Below, piece by piece: positions 17,257 through 24,922 of a stretch of 64,000 nt of DNA (position 1 is the stretch's first letter; each line of letters begins with the position of its first letter). The position numbers were made by a program, and so were the translations under genes. The notes beneath the pieces are model-generated. The model saw only the letters and a list, made by a program, of their open reading frames with translations, was not told the DNA's origin and searched no databases. This DNA is from a virus: IMG/VR virus record IMGVR_UViG_3300032268_000973, positions 1 to 64,000 of that record; one strand, written 5' to 3'.

Positions 17257-17772
17257 ATGGGAGAAAAATTAGTTCCAATAACAAGATTAGGTAAATTTTT
17301 TGGTGCCGAGGATTATACTTTGGACATCGGTATGGGTGAGGAGTGGTTAATCGGTGATATGAATTTTACTGTAATCCTTTATCGTATTGATCGAAGAAAA
17401 ACCAAAACTGACGATGTTTATGGTGAGGTGTTAGAAGACGGGATTCAATTTCTTGCCCCTGTTGAATTGAAGGGATTGGTTCAAGTGATGGCTCCAACTA
17501 ATAAAGCTCTTGGGAATTCAAAGGTGGAACAACAAGAACCTGGTAACATGAAGTTCAGCATATATCAAAAAACTTTAGATGATTTAGGTGTTGAAATCTT
17601 TATGGGTGATTATTTTGGGTATTATGAATCTGAAGACCGAGTTAGGTATTATTCTGTTGTCGATGATGGATTTGTAAAATCTGATAATAAACATACGTAT
17701 GCTGGATACAAACCTTTCTACAGAACTGTAATTGCAACTTATGTGAGTGAAAACGAATTTAGAGGAATATAA
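17257..17772 (+). CDS. Putative neck/head-tail connector protein (gp14-like)
   Basis: 171 aa. Segments NFTVILYRIDRRKTKTDDVY, then G-E-V-L-E-D-G and the final YRTVIATYVSENEF fit small head-completion or connector proteins, which adopt beta-barrel folds. It lies just upstream of the gp15-like tail-completion and gp18 sheath genes, matching T4 order gp13-14-15-18. The motif D-D-V-Y-G-E is weakly like the D-T-L-F-G-E of cyanophage gp14. Position supports the call more than sequence. Confidence 0.5.
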   Translation: MGEKLVPITRLGKFFGAEDYTLDIGMGEEWLIGDMNFTVILYRIDRRKTKTDDVYGEVLEDGIQFLAPVELKGLVQVMAPTNKALGNSKVEQQEPGNMKFSIYQKTLDDLGVEIFMGDYFGYYESEDRVRYYSVVDDGFVKSDNKHTYAGYKPFYRTVIATYVSENEFRGI

Positions 17773-17933
17773 TGAAATACATAATAACTGAGTCACAATT
17801 GAATAAAATTATGGAAGCCATTGTTGATAATAAAGTTATTTGTGATAATTGCGGTTGGTCGTGGGAACTATCTGATGGTGGAGATGACCCATATACTTGT
17901 CACAAATGTGGACACGATAACTCTGAAGATTAA
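17772..17933 (+). CDS. 53-aa zinc-ribbon protein with ITESQL-type N-terminus
   Basis: ATG at 17772 overlaps the previous stop by one base. The protein has four metal-binding Cys in two pairs, CDNCGWSWELS (24-34) and C-H-K-C-G-H (43-48), a classical zinc ribbon. The first 16 residues, MKYIITESQLNKIMEA, form an amphipathic helix with I-x-E sites and resemble N-termini of three other proteins here. A longer frame-shifted reading of the next gene (from 17821) overlaps it and is rejected. May bind nucleic acid or a protein partner; function unknown. Confidence 0.8.
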   Translation: MKYIITESQLNKIMEAIVDNKVICDNCGWSWELSDGGDDPYTCHKCGHDNSED

Positions 17934-17946
17934 GATAAAAAATAAA

Positions 17947-18987
17947 ATGCCTTTACCAAAACAAGTAAAACCTACATTACCCTTAGTTCCAAAGAAAACT
18001 TTGAATGCAAGAAGAGAGCAACTTCTTGAATTTATAAACAAAGATGGAACTTATTTACCAAAGTCAGTATTGCATGCTGATTTGGATAGAGGTATGCTCG
18101 ATTTTGTTAAGGAAGACCTTCAGGTTGTAACCGCAGGGAAAATCATTCCAATGATAGACATTATTATTACCACTCAAAATTGGGCACAATATACTGAAAC
18201 AGCATTATTTACAAATCTTGATTTTAATCCCGAGCCTCCATTCATAACAGTTGTGAGACAACCTGAGGTGAAGTATGGGACGAACCCATCTTTACAATAT
18301 ACAATACCAAATCGAAAACAATTTTATTACGCTTCTGTCCCAACTTGGAATGGAAACGAACAAGGAATGGATATATATACCATACCACAACCAGTTCCTG
18401 TTGACATCAACTATAGTGTTAAAATCGTTTGTAATAGAATGAGAGAACTGAATCAACTTAATAAGATTATTATGCAAAAGTTTTCATCAAGACAAGCATA
18501 TACTTTTATTAAAGGCCAATACGTTCCAATTATTCTTAATAATATTTCTGATGAATCTCAAACAACTTTGGATAGTAGAAAATATTTCATTCAGAATTAT
18601 GACTTCACCATGTTGGGATACTTGATAGACGAGGAGGAGTTTCAAGTGAAACCAGCAATCGCTCGAGTTGCTCAAATTATGGAATTGAATACTACGACAT
18701 TGAAAAGAAGACGACCGAAATTTCCAAAAAACCCTGATGATTTTCTATCCGATTTTTTATTTATTGCGGGTAATGATACTTTGAGTGAAATTGTGGAGTT
18801 CCGAGCCAATATGTCTTTTATTGGATCAACAAATGTTGAAAGTTTCGATGTTTATATTAACGGAGACTTTTTTGGAACTGATGTCCAAGAAATACAAATA
18901 ACAACAAATGATATTTTAAGAATTGATGTTGTTAAAACTAATAATAGTTTGGAGTCAAATATAAAATTTGAATCTACATTAGTTTAA
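17947..18987 (+). CDS. 15: Tail completion/sheath-terminator protein (gp15-like)
   Basis: 346 aa from the ATG at 17947 (MPLPKQVKPTLPLVPKK). Upstream in-frame codons overlap the zinc-ribbon gene and encode low-complexity sequence. A central VDINYSVKIVCNRMRELNQL with following Q-K-F and the later M-L-G-Y-L-I-D-E-E-E-F match the layout of T4 gp15 (Y-E-L-S-I-F-T-R...F-Q-I-V-E-Q-I-L and the later V-N-G-W-M-Y). gp15 caps the tail and joins it to the neck. It directly precedes the sheath gene region. An extra C-terminal domain (about 270-346) is beyond T4 length (272). Confidence 0.6.
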   Translation: MPLPKQVKPTLPLVPKKTLNARREQLLEFINKDGTYLPKSVLHADLDRGMLDFVKEDLQVVTAGKIIPMIDIIITTQNWAQYTETALFTNLDFNPEPPFITVVRQPEVKYGTNPSLQYTIPNRKQFYYASVPTWNGNEQGMDIYTIPQPVPVDINYSVKIVCNRMRELNQLNKIIMQKFSSRQAYTFIKGQYVPIILNNISDESQTTLDSRKYFIQNYDFTMLGYLIDEEEFQVKPAIARVAQIMELNTTTLKRRRPKFPKNPDDFLSDFLFIAGNDTLSEIVEFRANMSFIGSTNVESFDVYINGDFFGTDVQEIQITTNDILRIDVVKTNNSLESNIKFESTLV

Positions 18988-19139
18988 TCTTCTCCGTATA
19001 TATCTTTTTTTTCTTTACACGTTTCTAATATAAGATTTTCTAAAAACTTATATATTTTGATACCACGTTTTTCACAGTATTTTTTTAATACTTCGTGGGA
19101 CTCAGGGGATATTTTGATATTCTTTATTTCTTTGGTCAT
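18984..19139 (-). CDS. 51-aa ribbon-helix-helix-type DNA-binding protein
   Basis: Reading from CAT at 19137-19139, the frame gives MTKEIKNIKISPESHEVLKK, then Y-C-E-K-R-G-I-K-I-Y-K-F-L-E-N-L-I-L-E and an acidic/basic end. This is a beta strand (NIKIS), helix A, turn G-I-K and helix B, the ribbon-helix-helix plan of Arc/CopG repressors, which act as dimers on operator DNA. The stop overlaps the end of the gp15-like gene on the other strand by 4 bases. It fills what would otherwise be a gap before the sheath gene. No clear ribosome site, as for other genes here. Confidence 0.7.
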   Translation of the reverse strand: MTKEIKNIKISPESHEVLKKYCEKRGIKIYKFLENLILETCKEKKDIYGED

Positions 19140-19174
19140 TTTATAAGGTAGAAAAAAGGTAGAATAAATTCTCC

Positions 19175-19187
19175 CTGTTTATAAATA
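19175..19187 (+). promoter_or_regulatory. TATAAATA-containing element before tail sheath
   Basis: CTGTTTATAAATA contains TATAAATA, an exact match to the T4 late -10 element. A second element TATTTATC lies at 19225-19232. Either could drive sheath transcription; the leader to the ATG at 19267 is 34-80 bases. Confidence 0.5.
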
Positions 19188-19266
19188 GATATTCAAAAGT
19201 CAAGTTTTTTCGTTCAGATATGAATATTTATCATTAAAATAAATCTGCAATAGAATAAATTTAATA

Positions 19267-22200
19267 ATGGCAACACAAGTAAATCAAAAGGTATATGTAT
19301 CACCTGGAGTATACACGTCAGAAACCGACTTATCATTCGTTGCTCAGAGTGTTGGTGTAACAACATTAGGTTTGGTGGGAGAAACAATTAAAGGTCCCGC
19401 TTTCGAGCCTATTTTTATTACCAATTACGACGAGTTTCAAGCATATTTTGGTGGAACTGAACCAACAAAATTTGTTAACACACAAATTCCTAAGTATGAG
19501 GCGGCTTACATCGCAAAATCATATTTACAACAATCGAATCAACTTTTCGTTACAAGAATTTTGGGTCTTTCAGGATATGACGCAGGACCTTCTTGGAGTA
19601 TCAAAACTATTGCTAATGTTGACCCTTTGACTATTGGATTGAATCCTGCTTCAGCAACTACTTGGACTGCATCATTCACAGGAACTTCAACAGGAAATAC
19701 TGTGACATTTGTTGGTGGTGGATTACCATCACCAGTTTTGGCAAATTTCAACACTCAGTATAGATTATCTGATGGAAGTACTTCAAGTTTAGCTTTGGAC
19801 TTCAATAGTAATCTTGACAATATTATGGATACTCCATCATTGTCAGCAAATACAACAGTGATATATGGAGCAATTCCTGAGTCTAATTTTTATGACTTAA
19901 CAGGAGAATATTCAAATGTGATAAATGAATATGGTTGTGATACTGTCAACTTGGCAACAAATGATTTGAGTTCTGATTTAAACGATCCTTGGTATTATGC
20001 TAATTTTGATATTACTTCAGGAAACGCTTACTCAGGATATTCATTCTTCTATTATGTTTCTAGTTTAACATCAGGAAGTTCTTCAACATTCTCAGGTACC
20101 ATATCAGGTAGTGTTTTCACTTACTCAGGAACAGCGTATTCCGAATACAACAATATGGTTGTGGCGACTTTGAGATCAAGAGGTATATCTTTATATACTA
20201 ATAGCGTTGATAGTGACCAACACGGACCAGTTTATGAAGTTAACGCATTATCTGCTTTGACTTTGAATTGTAGTGGACAATATTCAGGTATTACTCAATC
20301 ACCTTATGAAACTTTCTTAATATCAGGTGTTACTAAAGATAATGACAATTTCTCGTTTGAAACTTCAATGTCCGCAGCATCATCAAAATATATTACTAAA
20401 GTTTTAGGTGTCGATAATTTTGGAAAATCAAGAAATGAGGTTCCTGTGTTTGTTGAGGAAGTGTATCCAAGCACTTTGAATTACGCTTATAACCAAGGTT
20501 ATATTAGAGGTTTGAACTGTGATTTAATTTCTTTACCTGGTGCTAGAAGTCAAGACCCATCTTCAATCGCTTACAATGTAACACAATATAAAGCACCTCA
20601 AACACCTTACTTGGTTTCCGAGTTAAGAGGTAATAAAGTTTATAACTTGTTTAGATTCATTTCAATTTCTGACGGTAACTCAGCAAACACTGAAGTTAAA
20701 GTTTCAATTGCTAACTTGTCTTTCAATAATATGACGTTTGACGTGTTAGTTAGAAACTTTTTTGACACGGACGCTAACCCAGTTGTAATTGAAAAATTCA
20801 CAAACTGTAACATGGATCCTCTTTCTAACAACTTTGTTGCTAAAAAGATTGGATCAAGTGATGGTGAGTACGCATTGATTTCAAGATACATAATGGTTGA
20901 AATGGCTGACGAAGCACCAATAGATGCAATACCTTGTGGATTCTATGGATATACCCAGAGAGAATATTCCTCAGTACTTAACCCTTCACCAGTTCCAATT
21001 TTTAAAACTAAATATTATTTCCCTGGTGAGGTAATCTATAACCCTCCTTTCGGTGCAAGCACAAACACAACAGAATCTGCTGGTGACATCGTAAGAAGAA
21101 GTTATTTAGGTTTCTCAAGTCAATTCGGAGTTGATGATGCGTTCTTACAATATAAAGGAACTCAAAATCCAATCAATTGGGTTGTGTCTCCTCTTCCTGT
21201 TCCTGGTGAACAATGGAATTATTTGAGTAAAGGTTTCCATATGGACTCAGGTGCTACAGTTGTAACTATTTCGAATTCTTTCCAAACTAGTGGTCAGACA
21301 GCATTCGAATGTGGTGTTGCTAACTTCTCATCGGATCCTGAAACTCAAGAAAACCCTTACTATTTCATATACTCAAGAAAATATACTATATGTTTTGCTG
21401 GGGGTTTTGATGGATGGGATATCTACAGAGAACATAGAACAAATCAAGATAGATTCCAATTGGGATCTTCAGGTTTCTTAGCGGGAGCATCCGCGTCACA
21501 AAGATATCCAAATGCAACTGGTGATGGTTTGTTCAAGAGAATCGTTGTTCAGAATAACCTTCAAGATTTTGCTAATACTGACTATTACGCATACTTGTTA
21601 GGTATTCTTACATTCGCAAATCCTGAATCTACAAACATCAACGTATTTGCAACTTCAAGTATAGATTATGTAAATAACTCTAACTTGGTTGAGGAAGCAA
21701 TCGATATGGTTCAGTTCTCAAGAGCGGACTCAGTATACATCGCAACAACACCTGACTATCAAATGTTTACCCCTGACGCTACAAACTCATTGGATATAAT
21801 CTATTCTCAAGAAGCTGTAGACAACTTGGATAACACAGGTATTGATTCTAACTATACTGCGACTTACTATCCTTGGATTTTGACAAGAGATACTGTCAAC
21901 AATACACAAATTTACTTACCACCAACTGGTGAAGTTTGTAGAAACTTAGCGTTGACAGATAACATCGCATTCCCTTGGTTCGCTTCAGCGGGTTACACAA
22001 GAGGTCTTGTGAACTCTATCAAAGCGAGAGTGAAACTCACTCAAGAAGATAGAGATACTTTGTATCAAGGAAGAATCAACCCTATCGCAACATTCGCTGA
22101 TGTGGGAACTGTAATTTGGGGTAACAAAACTTTACAAGTTGCGGACACCGCATTAAACAGATTGAACGTAAGAAGATTGTTACTTCAAGCTAGAAAGTTG

Positions 22201-22467
22201 ATTTCAGCAGTAGCAGTAAGATTGTTGTTCGAGCAAAACGACCAAATCGTTAGACAACAATTCTTGGATAGTGTTAACCCTATCTTAGATTCAATTAGAA
22301 GAGATAGAGGTCTTTATGACTTCAGAGTAACAGTTTCTTCTACCCCTGAAGACTTAGATAGAAATACATTAACAGGTAAGATATACTTAAAACCAACGAA
22401 GGCATTAGAATTCATCGATATTGAATTCTTCATTACTCCAACAGGAGCTTCGTTCGAAAATATCTAA
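19267..22467 (+). CDS. 18: Tail sheath protein (gp18-like)
   Basis: 1066 aa, much longer than T4 gp18 (659). The N-terminus VYVSPGVYTSETDLSFVAQS, then G-L-V-G-E-T-I-K-G-P-A and TNYDEFQAYFGG is the universal sheath start. The C-terminal domain (DRDTLYQGRINPIATFADVG, then R-L-N-V-R-R-L-L-L and the final G-K-I-Y-L-K-P-T-K-A-L-E-F-I-D-I) is likewise typical. The extra length lies in the middle (about 110-700), rich in Ser, Thr, Asn and Tyr, and probably forms protruding surface domains. Polymerises around the tube and contracts on infection. A strong terminator follows. Confidence 0.95.
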   Translation: MATQVNQKVYVSPGVYTSETDLSFVAQSVGVTTLGLVGETIKGPAFEPIFITNYDEFQAYFGGTEPTKFVNTQIPKYEAAYIAKSYLQQSNQLFVTRILGLSGYDAGPSWSIKTIANVDPLTIGLNPASATTWTASFTGTSTGNTVTFVGGGLPSPVLANFNTQYRLSDGSTSSLALDFNSNLDNIMDTPSLSANTTVIYGAIPESNFYDLTGEYSNVINEYGCDTVNLATNDLSSDLNDPWYYANFDITSGNAYSGYSFFYYVSSLTSGSSSTFSGTISGSVFTYSGTAYSEYNNMVVATLRSRGISLYTNSVDSDQHGPVYEVNALSALTLNCSGQYSGITQSPYETFLISGVTKDNDNFSFETSMSAASSKYITKVLGVDNFGKSRNEVPVFVEEVYPSTLNYAYNQGYIRGLNCDLISLPGARSQDPSSIAYNVTQYKAPQTPYLVSELRGNKVYNLFRFISISDGNSANTEVKVSIANLSFNNMTFDVLVRNFFDTDANPVVIEKFTNCNMDPLSNNFVAKKIGSSDGEYALISRYIMVEMADEAPIDAIPCGFYGYTQREYSSVLNPSPVPIFKTKYYFPGEVIYNPPFGASTNTTESAGDIVRRSYLGFSSQFGVDDAFLQYKGTQNPINWVVSPLPVPGEQWNYLSKGFHMDSGATVVTISNSFQTSGQTAFECGVANFSSDPETQENPYYFIYSRKYTICFAGGFDGWDIYREHRTNQDRFQLGSSGFLAGASASQRYPNATGDGLFKRIVVQNNLQDFANTDYYAYLLGILTFANPESTNINVFATSSIDYVNNSNLVEEAIDMVQFSRADSVYIATTPDYQMFTPDATNSLDIIYSQEAVDNLDNTGIDSNYTATYYPWILTRDTVNNTQIYLPPTGEVCRNLALTDNIAFPWFASAGYTRGLVNSIKARVKLTQEDRDTLYQGRINPIATFADVGTVIWGNKTLQVADTALNRLNVRRLLLQARKLISAVAVRLLFEQNDQIVRQQFLDSVNPILDSIRRDRGLYDFRVTVSSTPEDLDRNTLTGKIYLKPTKALEFIDIEFFITPTGASFENI

Positions 22468-22473
22468 AAATAG

Positions 22474-22499
22474 AAGGGGGGTAAATTCCCCCCTTTTTT
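22474..22499 (+). terminator. Intrinsic terminator after sheath gene
   Basis: AAGGGGGG (22474-22481) pairs with CCCCCCTT (22488-22495) around a 6-base loop; T run to 22499. Confidence 0.95.
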
Positions 22500-22504
22500 A
22501 GCCA

Positions 22505-23335
22505 ATGAGAAAAGAATTTACAGAAGGATTTAAGTCTGAAAATACACCAGATATGAAGTATTACGCGTTCGATTGGGACGATAATATTGTTCATATGCCC
22601 ACAAAAATTATAGTGATAGATAAAAACGGAGAAGAGTTTGGTATGTCAACTGACGATTTTGCAGAATATAGACATATGATTGGCAAAGAACCTTTTGAAT
22701 ACAAAGGTAACGAAATTGTAGGATATGCGGATAGTCCATTCAGAAATTTCAGATCAGGTGGAGACAAAAACTTTTTAGTTGATGCTATGAAAGCTAAGGT
22801 TGGTCCTGCATTCGATGATTTTAGAGAGGCGATAAATAACGGTTCAATTTTTGCAATTATCACGGCGAGAGGACACAACCCGAATACAATTAAAGAAGCT
22901 ATATACAACTATATTATATCAGGATTTAATGGTATAGATAAAGAACAACTAATAAAGAACCTCAAAAAATATCGAACCTTCGTAGATGAAGAGGATATGA
23001 GTGACGAAGAGTTAATAAGATCATACTTAGAACTCAACAAATATCACCCTGTATCGTTCGGAGATGAAGAAGGAGCTGTCAATCCTGAAGAGGCTAAGGT
23101 AGAAGCTATGGAAGAATTTGTTAGTTACATCAAGGCGATGGCGGCAGTACTAAATAAAAAAGTATTCTTAAAGAAAGGAGTAAGAAATAACTTTATTCCA
23201 AAAGAGCTTTCTATAGGTTTTAGTGACGATGATCCAAAAAATATAGAAGTAATGAAAAAACATTTTGAAAATAAACCAGATAATATAGTAAAAACGTATT
23301 CTACTGCTGGAGGCGTTAAGCGCGAAGTAAAGTAA
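22505..23335 (+). CDS. HAD-superfamily phosphatase
   Basis: 276 aa. HAD motif I is FDWDDNIV (nucleophile Asp and second Asp, residues 23-30), motif II is the Thr in AIITARGH (about 119-126), and motif IV is the acidic GFSDDDPKNIEVM near 239-251; a Lys for motif III is likely in the KKVFLKKG region. The helical insert between motifs II and IV is a cap that would set the substrate. T4 PseT has a HAD-type 3'-phosphatase domain, but no kinase domain is present here. Its place between sheath and tube genes is unusual. Substrate unknown. Confidence 0.8.
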   Translation: MRKEFTEGFKSENTPDMKYYAFDWDDNIVHMPTKIIVIDKNGEEFGMSTDDFAEYRHMIGKEPFEYKGNEIVGYADSPFRNFRSGGDKNFLVDAMKAKVGPAFDDFREAINNGSIFAIITARGHNPNTIKEAIYNYIISGFNGIDKEQLIKNLKKYRTFVDEEDMSDEELIRSYLELNKYHPVSFGDEEGAVNPEEAKVEAMEEFVSYIKAMAAVLNKKVFLKKGVRNNFIPKELSIGFSDDDPKNIEVMKKHFENKPDNIVKTYSTAGGVKREVK

Positions 23336-23428
23336 GGATACTCTCATAAAAAAAAAAGTAAATAGAAAAATTTTTTAGTGGGGATATATTTATCACTATA
23401 AACAAAGAACAAAAAAAAATTTAACAAT

Positions 23429-23917
23429 ATGGCTGATTTATTAATGAAAATGCCGATACCTTACGAACCAAAACGACAAAACCGTTTTATCTTAAGGTTT
23501 CCATCTAGTTTGGGAATAAATGAGTGGTTCGTAGAATCAACTGCAAGACCACAGATAACGATTGGTTCCACTGAGATTCAATTTTTAAATACCTCCACAT
23601 TTGTTGCTGGTCGATTTAACTGGAATCCAATAACAGTAACTTTTAGAGATCCAATTGGACCTTCAGCTGCTCAAGCTCTTATGGAGTGGGTTCGTCTACA
23701 CGCTGAATCTGTGACAGGTAGAATGGGTTATGCCGCGGGTTACAAAAAAGATGTCGACTTGGAAATGTTGGACCCAACGGGTGTTGTTGTAGAAAAGTGG
23801 ATATTATATGGAGTTTTCTTAACTGATGTCAACTTTAATCAGTTGTCTTATTCTCAAGATGGTTTAGCAACAATCACTTGTTCTATGAGACCTGACCGTT
23901 GTGTGTTAGTATATTAA
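23429..23917 (+). CDS. 19: Tail tube protein (gp19-like)
   Basis: 162 aa, the same size as T4 gp19 (163). KRQNRFILRFPSSLGINEWF, then the A-R-P-Q-I segment, F-N-W-N-P-I-T-V-T-F-R-D-P-I-G-P-S-A and a L-M-E-W-V-R-L-H helix are typical of T4-type tube proteins; the C-terminal D-V-N-F-N-Q-L-S-Y-S-Q-D-G-L closes the barrel. Forms stacked hexamers inside the sheath. TATTTATC lies at 23387-23394 and a hairpin terminator follows. Confidence 0.92.
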   Translation: MADLLMKMPIPYEPKRQNRFILRFPSSLGINEWFVESTARPQITIGSTEIQFLNTSTFVAGRFNWNPITVTFRDPIGPSAAQALMEWVRLHAESVTGRMGYAAGYKKDVDLEMLDPTGVVVEKWILYGVFLTDVNFNQLSYSQDGLATITCSMRPDRCVLVY

Positions 23918-23958
23918 CATTAAATTTCTATTTATTATTTATAGATAATTTTTAAATT

Positions 23959-23995
23959 TAACCGTAGGGAATAAAACTCTACGGTTATTATTTTT
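23959..23995 (+). terminator. Hairpin terminator between tube and chaperone genes
   Basis: TAACCGTAG (23959-23967) pairs perfectly with CTACGGTTA (23979-23987), 11-base loop, then TTATTTTT directly before the next ATG. Would let tube be made in excess over the chaperone. Confidence 0.75.
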
Positions 23996-24739
23996 ATGGA
24001 AAATCAATCAAAAGAATACGGACACTCAAATTTAAGTTTACCACACGATGTGGTTCCTTTACCCAGTCAAGGATTATTTTACAAAAACAAAAAGAAATCT
24101 ATAAAGGTTGGGTATCTTACTGCCTCAGATGAAAATATTTTGATGGCTTCTGATCCTAATATGACACAAAATCTATTGAGGGCAAAAATTTATGAACCAG
24201 ATCTCAAAGTAGACGAGTTGTTGGAGGGTGACATTGAAGCAGTTTTAATATTTTTGAGAAACACGGCATTTGGCCCTGAAATGGAATTGAGCCTTACCGA
24301 TCCTATCACAAAAAAATCTTTCAAAACTTCGGTGATGTTAGACCAATTGGATATTTTGAAAGGACAATCACCAACTGAGGATGGAACGTTCACAACAATA
24401 CTACCAAAATCACAAACAACGGTAAAACTAAAACCAATGAATTATGGTGAGATATTAGAAGTTCAGAGGTTGGGAGATAATTATCCTCAGGGTAGAGCCG
24501 TACCAAGAGTAACTTGGAGACTCAACAAACAACTTGTTGAAATCAATGGAACAACGGACAGAGGTGAAATTTCAAAATTCATTGAACAAATGCCAATAGC
24601 AGATTCCAAATATATTAGACAATTTATGGAAGATAATGAACCTCGATTAGATTTAAAAAGAACAATTATGACCCCATCAGGAGAAAAGCTAACAGTAAAT
24701 GTTGGTTTCGGGGTTGACTTTTTTCGTCCTTTCTTCTGA
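23996..24739 (+). CDS. gp26-type baseplate hub/tail assembly chaperone
   Basis: 247 aa. NLSLPHDVVPLPSQGLFYKN, then G-Y-L-T-A-S-D-E-N-I-L is the typical start of the T4 base plate protein family (PF12322-type, T4 gp26/gp51 relatives), with the later L-L-E-G-D-I-E-A-V-L-I-F-L-R. It lies between tube and tape measure, the usual slot of tail assembly chaperones. It ends in GVDFFRPFF, and the +1 frame stays open from here and codes a plausible second domain (next entry). Confidence 0.8.
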   Translation: MENQSKEYGHSNLSLPHDVVPLPSQGLFYKNKKKSIKVGYLTASDENILMASDPNMTQNLLRAKIYEPDLKVDELLEGDIEAVLIFLRNTAFGPEMELSLTDPITKKSFKTSVMLDQLDILKGQSPTEDGTFTTILPKSQTTVKLKPMNYGEILEVQRLGDNYPQGRAVPRVTWRLNKQLVEINGTTDRGEISKFIEQMPIADSKYIRQFMEDNEPRLDLKRTIMTPSGEKLTVNVGFGVDFFRPFF

Positions 24740-24878
24740 TTATAGGGTAGGTCAAATCAACGAATTTTATTATTTGACTAAATTATTAAATGTTAGTTAC
24801 AGTGATTTTTTGAAAATGCCTGTTTTTTTCAGAAAGTATTTATTAGATAAATGGGTAAAAGAAAATACAAAGGACTGA
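24699..24878 (+). CDS. +1-frame extension of the chaperone, probable programmed frameshift product
   Basis: The +1 frame relative to the gp26-type gene is open to a TGA at 24876. It reads SSDYRVGQINEFYYLTKLLN, then V-S-Y-S-D-F-L-K-M-P-V-F-F-R-K-Y-L-L-D-K-W, the L-x-M-P-x-x-x-R pattern of second domains of tail assembly chaperones. A likely shift site is T-TTT-TTC at 24719-24725: tRNA-Phe on TTT (24722-24724) can slip +1 to TTC, its best codon; a -2 slip is also possible. Alternatively it is a separate 59-aa gene from the ATG at 24699, with a weak AGGAG about 15 bases before. The shift model is favoured because the homologous part starts after the shift site. Confidence 0.7.
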   Translation: MLVSGLTFFVLSSDYRVGQINEFYYLTKLLNVSYSDFLKMPVFFRKYLLDKWVKENTKD

Positions 24879-24894
24879 TAAATCAGTCCTTTTT
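24869..24894 (+). terminator. Intrinsic terminator before tape measure
   Basis: Perfect 10-bp stem AAAGGACTGA (24869-24878) / TCAGTCCTTT (24883-24892), loop TAAA, T run to 24894. The 5' arm contains the stop codon of the +1-frame extension. Confidence 0.92.
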
Positions 24895-24922
24895 GTATTT
24901 ATGGATAATATGAACTAAGAAT

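Noticed and set aside
17821-17946. N-terminal extension of the gp15-like protein
   Set aside because: Overlaps the zinc-ribbon gene in another frame and encodes low-complexity sequence; ATG 17947 is a better start.
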